From the NCBI GenBank assembly GCA_003555415.1, contig PWHX01000115.1, forward strand, positions 1-6,705: DNA of 6,705 nt. The letters are read 5' to 3'. This DNA comes from Syntrophomonadaceae bacterium (lineage in GTDB: Bacteria; Bacillota; Dethiobacteria; SKNC01). Both the position numbers and the translations under genes were made by a program. The notes below the pieces were generated by a model. That model searched no databases, was not told where the DNA came from, and saw only the letters and a list, made by a program, of their open reading frames with translations. Of this stretch, positions 1 through 4,958 are shown piece by piece (positions within the stretch are counted from its first letter, which is position 1; each line of letters begins with the position of its first letter).

Positions 1-884
1 AGTATGCGCCCACTTTTCAAAGCAAAATATATGCCTTCCCCTGAAAAGGAATCTACAAAGCCTGCAGCATCTCCTACCAAAAATACTCCCTCTTTGGAAA
101 TGGTTCTCTTAAAACCACCGGCAGGGAGATAGTATCCCTTTACCTTATAGTTTGCCAGGTCCAAATTTTTATACCTGCTTAACTTGTCCAGCCAATTGTG
201 AAAAACAGAAAAAGCTTTCTTTTGACCAAATTTCGAAGTCCCGATACCTATATTTAAATAATCGTTATGATGAAACAACCATCCCATACTAAAAGGATAA
301 GAAACACCGTAAAGCTCGGCGATCTCCGGATCAATATTTTTCTCAGACCCATGACAGGGAATATCAACAAAGAGAGTAAAACCCAGGTCCCACTTTTTCC
401 ATTTCTTCCTTATCCCCGATCCTTTAGCTACCCGACTATAAACGCCATCAGCCCCTACTAAAAAACGAGCATTTACCTTACCTTTAGAGGTGTTTACTAT
501 AAACGATTCCCGATTTTTATCATAATCTTTAACTTTGGTATCATCTACAATAACAGCTCCAGCTTCTTCAGCTTTTTTAGTGAGAAATGCATCAAAATTA
601 CTTCGTTTTACCGTTTTTCCTATAACTCTAGGAGTTTTCTCGGTAGACTCTCTGAAATCAGAATCAATTAGTTTTATTCCTTTAATATTACTGGCGACCA
701 GGTTTTCCGGCAATTCATAATCCAGCTCCTGTAGAGCCTTATTACTAATTAACCCCGCACAAGGCTTAACCCTTGGAATTTGCTGCTTTTCCAGTATTAT
801 AACTGATAAACCCTTCAAAGCCGCCTGTCTGGCCACTGCTGCTCCGGCAGGACCGGCTCCCACTACCGCAATATCATATTTCAC
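1..884 (-). CDS. Geranylgeranyl reductase family FAD-dependent oxidoreductase (3' end outside window)
   Basis: This is an FAD flavoprotein of the geranylgeranyl reductase / FAD-dependent monooxygenase fold, a family that commonly reduces isoprenoid double bonds; the substrate here cannot be told. The 294 visible codons carry an N-terminal Rossmann motif GAGPAG (residues 9-14) followed by E32 in LEK for the adenosine ribose. They also carry KPCAGLIS (40-47), typical of the reductase branch, an arginine region VKRSNFDAFL (92-101), GADGVYSRVA (144-153) and the second FAD motif beginning GDAAG at 271 and continuing through GEG (282-284). I translated the frame by hand and found no stop or frameshift. 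Family members are usually 350-400 residues, so roughly 60-100 C-terminal residues lie beyond the left edge. The start is GTG at 884-882, chosen because GAGGTG (896-891) lies 6 nt upstream; a second GTG at 893 is inside that ribosome binding site. It has its own promoter and is probably not part of the nad operon. Confidence 0.88.
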   Translation of the reverse strand, partial: MKYDIAVVGAGPAGAAVARQAALKGLSVIILEKQQIPRVKPCAGLISNKALQELDYELPENLVASNIKGIKLIDSDFRESTEKTPRVIGKTVKRSNFDAFLTKKAEEAGAVIVDDTKVKDYDKNRESFIVNTSKGKVNARFLVGADGVYSRVAKGSGIRKKWKKWDLGFTLFVDIPCHGSEKNIDPEIAELYGVSYPFSMGWLFHHNDYLNIGIGTSKFGQKKAFSVFHNWLDKLSRYKNLDLANYKVKGYYLPAGGFKRTISKEGVFLVGDAAGFVDSFSGEGIYFALKSGRI

Positions 885-905
885 ATTTTTCACCTCGTTA
901 AGAGT

Positions 906-919
906 AAGGCTAAAGCCTT
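906..919 (-). promoter_or_regulatory. Small hairpin in the leader of the reductase gene, next to its ribosome binding site
   Basis: The arms AAGGC (906-910) and GCCTT (915-919) are perfect complements around a 4-nt loop. In the transcript the hairpin ends about 9 nt before the GAGGTG ribosome binding site at 891-896. It could affect translation initiation or leader stability. It does not cover the ribosome binding site and has no following U tract, so it is not a terminator. A 5-bp stem this short could be chance. Confidence 0.35.
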
Positions 920-943
920 TTACCTAAAGCTAAAATCCTATAC

Positions 944-972
944 ATTTTAACACTATCTTTTTTTAATGTTAA
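944..972 (-). promoter_or_regulatory. Sigma-A type promoter of the reductase gene
   Basis: On the minus strand the -35 box is TTAACA (972-967) and the -10 box is TAAAAT (949-944), separated by exactly 17 bp. Each differs from consensus at one position. The spacer contains an A-run. Initiation would fall near position 937, giving a leader of about 50 nt that includes the small hairpin at 906-919. This supports separate transcription of the reductase after the nad operon has ended. Confidence 0.6.
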
Positions 973-1026
973 CCTACATATTACTTTTTTTCAAGTAGGA
1001 AAAAAGGCTTGTCCAAAAGTTTACTC

Positions 1027-1159
1027 AAAAAAAAGCTTGCGACGAACCGGCTTGAGTTTAATTCCAGTGACTATAAGTGTGGAATTATCAAGGCCTTAAG
1101 GTCCAAATCAGAAAACCTTTAGGCAAAAGGCCTGACAAATGAACCCGTCGTCGCAAGCT
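1027..1159 (-). ncRNA. Candidate structured small RNA (unrecognised family) ending in a U8 tract
   Basis: A perfect 12-bp inverted repeat, AGCTTGCGACGA at 1034-1045 and TCGTCGCAAGCT at 1148-1159, brackets a 102-nt interior. On the minus strand the distal arm runs directly into eight T (1034-1027), so the transcript would have its 5' and 3' ends paired and finish with a U tract. Further possible helices are AATTCCA/TGGAATT (1060-1066 with 1080-1086), extended by TTGA/TCAA and GGC/GCC; GCCTTAAGGT/ACCTTTAGGC (1093-1102 with 1115-1124, one mismatch); and AGGC/GCCT (1121-1124 with 1130-1133). A TATAAT box lies 5 bp upstream of position 1159. There is no convincing open reading frame. Paired ends recall 6S or SRP RNA, but I see no SRP RNA tetraloop sequence, and about 130 nt is short for 6S RNA. 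Alternatives are an elaborate terminator/attenuator between nadC and the reductase, or a miniature inverted-repeat element. Confidence 0.5.
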
Positions 1160-1164
1160 CTACT

Positions 1165-1170
1165 ATTATA
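1165..1170 (-). promoter_or_regulatory. Consensus -10 box (TATAAT) ahead of the structured element
   Basis: A perfect TATAAT reads on the minus strand at 1170-1165. Five bases separate it from the first base of the 12-bp stem at 1159, close to the normal -10 to +1 distance. The -35 is poor: the 17-bp position carries ATAATT, while the TTGAAT-like sequence at 1189-1184 leaves only 13 bp. The match could therefore be fortuitous in AT-rich DNA, but its placement at the edge of the structure argues for a real start. Confidence 0.4.
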
Positions 1171-1204
1171 ATGCCCAGATGTAATTCAATTATACAAACT
1201 TTTT

Positions 1205-1232
1205 AAAAAAATTTTCGAAGGCACCCCGCCTT
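1205..1232 (-). terminator. Probable terminator of the nadA-nadB-nadC operon
   Basis: On the minus strand, about 55 bp after the nadC stop codon, AAGGC (1232-1228) and GCCTT (1222-1218) form a 5-bp stem with a GGGGT loop. CGAAAA and then seven T (1211-1205) follow. The stem is short and the T tract starts six bases after it, so termination may be leaky. If it fails, transcription would run into the structured element with its own T8 tract. Confidence 0.5.
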
Positions 1233-1285
1233 AATTTTCCCAAATCCTATGTGATCAAACAATGTTTCATATATATATTAAAAGA

Positions 1286-2119
1286 TTAAACGTTTAAGCT
1301 TATGTCCAACGCCCTTAAATGGTGGGTTAAGGCACCAACAGAAATATAGTCAACTCCGGTTGCAGCTACTTCTTTAATATTTCCCAGGGTTATACCTCCG
1401 GAAGCCTCTACAAGGGCTCGCTTATTAATGATTTTCACTGCTTCTTTCATTTCCTCCAGAGTCATGTTGTCCAACATTATAATATCTACCTTCTCTATCA
1501 AGGCTTCTTCTACCTGACTAAGATTATTGACTTCAACTTCTATTTTCACTGTAAAAGGGACTGTTTTTCTTATTTTCTCTACAGCATTCTTTATGCTTCC
1601 TGATGCCTTGATGTGGTTGTCTTTAATCATAGGCGTATCATACAGACCAAAGCGGTGGTTAACCCCTCCTCCTACAGCAACAGCGTGTTTTTCTAAAATT
1701 CTTAGGCCGGGAGTTGTTTTCCGGGTATCCGTTATCTTTACCGGATAATCTTTTACCCTATCTACATATTTCCTGGTCTGGGTAGCTATACCGGAAAGCC
1801 TTTGTAAAAAATTCAAAGCTACCCTTTCAGCCTGAAGCAATCCCACCGTGGGCCCTTCCACTTCTGCTAAAAGCTTGGGAGGATCTTGAACTTCTTCCCC
1901 TTCTGTGAATTTCCCAATTAACTTTACCCCGGGATTAACCATACTAAATACCAGTTTAGCAACATCCAGGCCTGCTATAATGCCTTTTTCTTTACCCACT
2001 ATCTGTCCCCTGGAATTATGATGCTCAGTAAAAATATTTTCCGTTGTCATATCCCCTTTACCTATGTCCTCATTCAAGGCGTTTATAACTATTTCTCTCA
2101 CCAGTTGATTTTTAATCAA
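1286..2119 (-). CDS. nadC: Nicotinate-nucleotide pyrophosphorylase (quinolinate phosphoribosyltransferase, carboxylating)
   Basis: NadC converts quinolinate and PRPP to nicotinate mononucleotide, CO2 and pyrophosphate, the last step of de novo pyridine synthesis. The 277-residue length is normal for the family. Visible motifs in order are EDIGKGD (17-23), AERVALN (97-103), SGIAT (109-113) and TRKTTPGLR (132-140). These are followed by GGGVNHRFGLYD (150-161), KDNH (166-169), KIEVEV (192-197), MLDN (215-218), EASGGI (238-243) and a C-terminal barrel segment ending ISVGALTH (259-266). The basic and acidic residues of the phosphoribosyltransferase pocket are all present. The start is TTG at 2119-2117, supported by AAAGGAGG 7 nt upstream and by alignment of the N-terminus with the family. 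It overlaps the nadB TGA stop by 4 bp, so translation is probably coupled. It is the last gene of the operon. Confidence 0.97.
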   Translation of the reverse strand: MIKNQLVREIVINALNEDIGKGDMTTENIFTEHHNSRGQIVGKEKGIIAGLDVAKLVFSMVNPGVKLIGKFTEGEEVQDPPKLLAEVEGPTVGLLQAERVALNFLQRLSGIATQTRKYVDRVKDYPVKITDTRKTTPGLRILEKHAVAVGGGVNHRFGLYDTPMIKDNHIKASGSIKNAVEKIRKTVPFTVKIEVEVNNLSQVEEALIEKVDIIMLDNMTLEEMKEAVKIINKRALVEASGGITLGNIKEVAATGVDYISVGALTHHLRALDISLNV

Positions 2120-3735
2120 TCCAATTCCTCCTTTCTTTCCCTGGAAAGCGAAAACACAAGGTGCTTCTGCCAGCTTTCCTTTTTAGATGGAAAGTCCTGC
2201 CGGTAGTGTGCGCCCCTACTTTCTTCCCTTAAAAGTGCAGCACGAGCAGTTAAATTAGCTAAGGTAATAATATTTTTTAGCTCAAAACTTTCCTTATCTA
2301 AGATATTATATATTAATAAATCTTTATTTTCTTCAATGAAGTTTAATGCCTGTTTAAGGGAATCTTGCGAGCGAATAATTCCAACCTTCTCAAACATTAT
2401 TCGCCTTAAAAGCCTTTTAACTTCTTGATTATCCTTATACCTATCTTTTAGCTCACTTTGCTCCTGGCAAGATATTTCTATATCCCTCAAGTTTAAAGAA
2501 ACTTCCTTTATATAGTTTTTAACTCCTTTTACTACCCTGTCTCCAAATACCAATCCTTCCAAAAGAGAATTGCTGGCCAGACGATTAGCCCCATGAACTC
2601 CTGCACAGGCTGCTTCACCTACAGCATATAATCCTGGTATGTTTGTTTCTCCATAAAGGTTAGTTTTAACTCCTCCCATAGTATAATGGGCTGCCGGTAC
2701 GATGGGAATTAAATCTGTAGTTATGTCAATATTATATTGTTTAAGGGTACAATAAATATTTGGAAACCTATTCCTTATAAAATCTTCTCCTAAATGTCGC
2801 AGATCAAGATAAATATTTTTAGTTTTTGTTTTTTTAAGAACACTTATTATGGATCTTGCAACTACATCCCTGGGCCCCAGGTCAGCTAAAGGATGATAAT
2901 GAACCATGAACTGTTCTTCCTCTTCATTCCGCAGAATACCACCTTCACCCCGCACAGCTTCTGATATTAAAAAGGCTTTTCCTTCTGGAGTATAAAATAC
3001 CGTAGGGTGAAACTGAATAAATTCCAGGTCCATTACCTCGGCTCCAGCCCGATAAGCCATGGCCAATCCATCACCGGTAGCAATATTGGAATTGGTGGTG
3101 AGGTTAAAAAGCTGCCCCATGCCTCCTGTGGCAAGAACTACTACTTTAGACAGGCAAGCACTTACTCTGCCTGTATTTTCATCGTAGGCAAGCACTCCAA
3201 TACACCGGTTTTTGTACGTAAGTAAATCTATAACAAACACATCTTCTTCAATAGTTATATTATCTCTAGAACGGGTGGAATCCATTAAAACATTTTGAAT
3301 AGTCTTACCTGTAGAATCCCCTACATGAAGAACTCGATCCCGGGAATGAGCGCCTTCCCTTCCCAGAGAATAATGGTAATTGACCCGATCAAAAGAAACT
3401 CCCAGATCAATTAATTCCTTTACTTTTAATGGTCCTTCTTCCACCAGGACTTCTACCGCCCTGGAATTACACATGTTAACACCGGATTCTAAGGTATCCT
3501 CAAAATGTAAGTCTTGACTATCATCCTCCCTTATAACGGAGGCAATGCCTCCCTGAGCATAGGTAGTATTACACTCTTCCAGGGAATCCTTGGTAAGAAC
3601 CATAACCTCTTTTCCTGAAGCAGCAGCCTTTAACGCTGTGAACAACCCTGCCACTCCCCCACCGACTATAAGAAAATCACAGAATTTTTTTTCAATCTGT
3701 GACAACTCAAAGTTTATTTGATACCTTGGAACCAT
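2116..3735 (-). CDS. nadB: L-aspartate oxidase
   Basis: NadB is an FAD enzyme that oxidises L-aspartate to iminoaspartate, which NadA uses at once. In anaerobes fumarate or a quinone can replace oxygen as electron acceptor. The 539 residues match the usual length. The fumarate reductase/succinate dehydrogenase flavoprotein fold begins with GGGVAG (25-30), then TTYAQGGIA (57-65), REGAHSRDR (126-134) and ATGGMGQLF (202-210). The active-site set is present: H243 in QFHP, R289 in LGPRD, H350 in AHYTMGG and R385 in GANRLASNS. The E. coli counterparts are numbered one higher (H244, R290, H351, R386). The helical C-terminal domain contains EESRGAHYRQDFP (504-516), characteristic of NadB. The ATG start at 3735 has AGGATG 7 nt upstream, a moderate ribosome binding site. 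nadA ends 64 bp upstream and nadC overlaps the stop codon. Confidence 0.97.
   Translation of the reverse strand: MVPRYQINFELSQIEKKFCDFLIVGGGVAGLFTALKAAASGKEVMVLTKDSLEECNTTYAQGGIASVIREDDSQDLHFEDTLESGVNMCNSRAVEVLVEEGPLKVKELIDLGVSFDRVNYHYSLGREGAHSRDRVLHVGDSTGKTIQNVLMDSTRSRDNITIEEDVFVIDLLTYKNRCIGVLAYDENTGRVSACLSKVVVLATGGMGQLFNLTTNSNIATGDGLAMAYRAGAEVMDLEFIQFHPTVFYTPEGKAFLISEAVRGEGGILRNEEEEQFMVHYHPLADLGPRDVVARSIISVLKKTKTKNIYLDLRHLGEDFIRNRFPNIYCTLKQYNIDITTDLIPIVPAAHYTMGGVKTNLYGETNIPGLYAVGEAACAGVHGANRLASNSLLEGLVFGDRVVKGVKNYIKEVSLNLRDIEISCQEQSELKDRYKDNQEVKRLLRRIMFEKVGIIRSQDSLKQALNFIEENKDLLIYNILDKESFELKNIITLANLTARAALLREESRGAHYRQDFPSKKESWQKHLVFSLSRERKEELD
2127..2134 (-). promoter_or_regulatory. Strong ribosome binding site that fixes the TTG start of nadC
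   Basis: AAAGGAGG reads on the minus strand at 2134-2127, inside the last codons of nadB, 7 nt before TTG at 2119-2117. Its strength and spacing make the TTG the clear start and allow nadC to be translated both independently and by coupling with nadB termination. Confidence 0.85.
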
Positions 3736-3750
3736 TAACCCACATCCTAA

Positions 3751-3790
3751 AGGAAACTATTGTATAAATAAGGAATCTATTGTAGATAGG
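3751..3790. repeat. Two imperfect 20-bp tandem repeats in the nadA-nadB gap
   Basis: Positions 3751-3770 and 3771-3790 are adjacent 20-bp units identical at 15 of 20 positions, both starting AGGAA and sharing CTATTGTA. They fill most of the 64-bp spacer between the nadA stop and the nadB start. The second unit also contains a small inverted repeat, ATCTA-TTG-TAGAT (3775-3787). An old slippage duplication is the simplest reading; a role in processing or differential expression of the operon is speculative. Confidence 0.6.
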
Positions 3791-3799
3791 ACATAAATC

Positions 3800-4705
3800 C
3801 TACGAATATTCCAGCATCCTGTCCAGGCATACTTTAGCCTTAACCCTTATATCCTCGGGAATTTCGATTTCCGGAGTCATGCTCTCTAATGAATTAATAA
3901 CCTTTTGCAGGTTAGTAAGCTTCATGTTGGGACAAATCATATCGGCAGACAACAGGTAAAAATCTTTCTCCGGGCTTTCCTTTTTGAGCCTATAAATCAG
4001 CCCCAGTTCAGTTCCAATAATAAACTTACTATCTTGAGATTCTTTTGCATACTTAAGCATTCCACCGGTACCCAATACCTCATCCGCCTGCTCAACTACT
4101 TCCGGCTTACACTCAGGATGAACCATTAAAACAGTATCAGGTATGGCCTTCCGGGCTCTTTTCACCTCTTCTCTGGTAACCCGGTGGTGGGTTATACAGT
4201 ACCCCTCCCAGGGGATTATCTTCTTATCCACATTTGTAGATATAAAATGAGCCAGGTTCTGGTCGGGAACAAATAAAAATTCCTTTGCAGGATAACTGTC
4301 AATAATTTTTACAGCATTGGCTGACGTAACACAGACATCGCATTCAGCCTTAACGGCAGCCGAAGTATTTATATAGCAGGCTACAGCAGCATCAGGAAAT
4401 TCTTCCTTTTTCTCCCTGACCTTTTCCGGTAAAGCCATATCTGCCAGGGGGCAGCCGGCCATATTCTCCGGTAAAATTACAGTTTTCTCTGGAGCCAAGA
4501 TCTTAGCACTTTCGGCCATAAAATGAACTCCACAAAAGACAATAACTTCTGCTTTTGTATCGGCGGCAATTTTACTCAGCTCAAATGAATCCCCCACATA
4601 ATCTGCTGCATCCTGTACTTCACCTATCTGATAGTTGTGAGCTAAAATGACAGCTTTTTTTTCCTTTTTTAGCTCAGATAATCTATCTAACAAAGCTTTA
4701 GCCAT
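3800..4705 (-). CDS. nadA: Quinolinate synthase A (4Fe-4S)
   Basis: NadA condenses iminoaspartate from NadB with dihydroxyacetone phosphate to give quinolinate, using an oxygen-sensitive 4Fe-4S cluster that acts as a Lewis acid. The 301-residue protein is of the short type, close to archaeal and Thermotoga NadA. The three cluster cysteines are C85 (MAGCPLADM), C170 (WEGYC) and C258 (MICPNMK), spaced as in that class. Other motifs are AHNYQ (22-26), DYVGDS (35-40), FCGVHFMAESAK (57-68), YINTSA (111-116), MVHPEC (194-199) and GTGGM (212-216). I chose ATG at 4705-4703 because AGGAGG lies 9 nt upstream. The frame is open 38 codons further to a TTG at 4819, but that stretch contains the promoter and has no NadA similarity. 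It is the first gene of the operon; the stop is TAG. Confidence 0.97.
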   Translation of the reverse strand: MAKALLDRLSELKKEKKAVILAHNYQIGEVQDAADYVGDSFELSKIAADTKAEVIVFCGVHFMAESAKILAPEKTVILPENMAGCPLADMALPEKVREKKEEFPDAAVACYINTSAAVKAECDVCVTSANAVKIIDSYPAKEFLFVPDQNLAHFISTNVDKKIIPWEGYCITHHRVTREEVKRARKAIPDTVLMVHPECKPEVVEQADEVLGTGGMLKYAKESQDSKFIIGTELGLIYRLKKESPEKDFYLLSADMICPNMKLTNLQKVINSLESMTPEIEIPEDIRVKAKVCLDRMLEYS

Positions 4706-4714
4706 ATATAATTC

Positions 4715-4720
4715 CCTCCT
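4715..4720 (-). promoter_or_regulatory. Ribosome binding site of nadA
   Basis: AGGAGG on the minus strand (4720-4715), followed by another G, lies 9 nt before ATG at 4705. It decides the start in favour of the 301-residue NadA over the longer open frame. Confidence 0.85.
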
Positions 4721-4790
4721 GAACACCAGAAAAAACATATCTTTTATCTTATTTATCTTTTTACATATAAAAGCAGACAAAGTTTTATTC

Positions 4791-4819
4791 ATTATCTCAC
4801 GAACATATAACCTTGTCAA
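4791..4819 (-). promoter_or_regulatory. Sigma-A promoter of the nadA-nadB-nadC operon
   Basis: On the minus strand there is a perfect -35 box TTGACA (4819-4814), a 17-bp spacer and a -10 box GATAAT (4796-4791), which has one mismatch. Initiation is expected near 4784, giving an AT-rich leader of about 80 nt before the nadA ATG. Inverted repeats lie just upstream (4831-4852). I cannot recognise a named operator, such as a NiaR or NrtR site, by eye. Confidence 0.8.
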
Positions 4820-4830
4820 ACCGCTTGTGC

Positions 4831-4852
4831 ACTGGATTGCCAGTATAGCAAT
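4831..4852. repeat. Two overlapping inverted repeats upstream of the nad promoter
   Basis: ACTGG-ATTG-CCAGT (4831-4844) has perfect 5-bp arms. It overlaps ATTGC-N7-GCAAT (4836-4852), also with perfect 5-bp arms. The pair lies 12 bp upstream of the nadA -35 box and between the two divergent genes. This is a plausible place for a DNA-binding regulator or an activator site. Neither repeat resembles an operator I can name, and short palindromes do occur by chance. Confidence 0.35.
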
Positions 4853-4944
4853 ATTTTTAAAGGTTAAAAATAAAGGGGAAAAAACAATTTTATAGAATAA
4901 TTATCCTTAGAAATGGAATGCAAAAATATTCACAAATATAATTT

Positions 4945-4950
4945 AGGAGG
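4945..4950 (+). promoter_or_regulatory. Ribosome binding site that fixes the TTG start of the UPF0182 gene
   Basis: AGGAGG at 4945-4950 is 8 nt before TTG at 4959. No competing ATG or GTG with a comparable site occurs before the first hydrophobic segment. I found no convincing -35/-10 pair for this gene; the region around 4891-4898 offers only a weak -10-like TATAGAAT without a matching -35. Confidence 0.8.
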
Positions 4951-4958
4951 AAATAGCC

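Noticed and set aside
891..893. Upstream GTG as start of the reductase gene
   Set aside because: It lies within the GAGGTG ribosome binding site itself; the GTG at 884 gives normal spacing and the usual short lead to the GAGPAG motif.
973..999. Inverted repeat CCTAC...GTAGG as a terminator or operator
   Set aside because: The arms are only 5 bp with a 17-nt loop and it lies just upstream of the reductase -35 box; not strong enough to annotate separately.
1034..1159. 6S RNA or SRP RNA assignment for the structured element
   Set aside because: No SRP conserved apical domain is visible, and the length and internal hairpins do not fit the long open-bubble duplex of 6S RNA; only a model search could settle this.
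4706..4819. 38-codon N-terminal extension of nadA in the same open frame
   Set aside because: It begins in the -35 hexamer, spans the promoter and leader, lacks a ribosome binding site at its TTG, and the internal ATG has AGGAGG at 9 nt.
4784..4852. NiaR or NrtR operator at the nad promoter
   Set aside because: I could not match any palindrome to a remembered consensus with confidence; reported only as unnamed inverted repeats.
4647..4895. 82-codon plus-strand frame across the nadA start region
   Set aside because: It overlaps the nadA N-terminus and promoter in antisense, and its composition reflects AT-rich DNA read as hydrophobic residues.
4853..4944. Promoter for the UPF0182 gene
   Set aside because: TATAGAAT-like sequence at 4891-4898 has no acceptable -35 at 16-18 bp; no other pair stands out in this AT-rich stretch.
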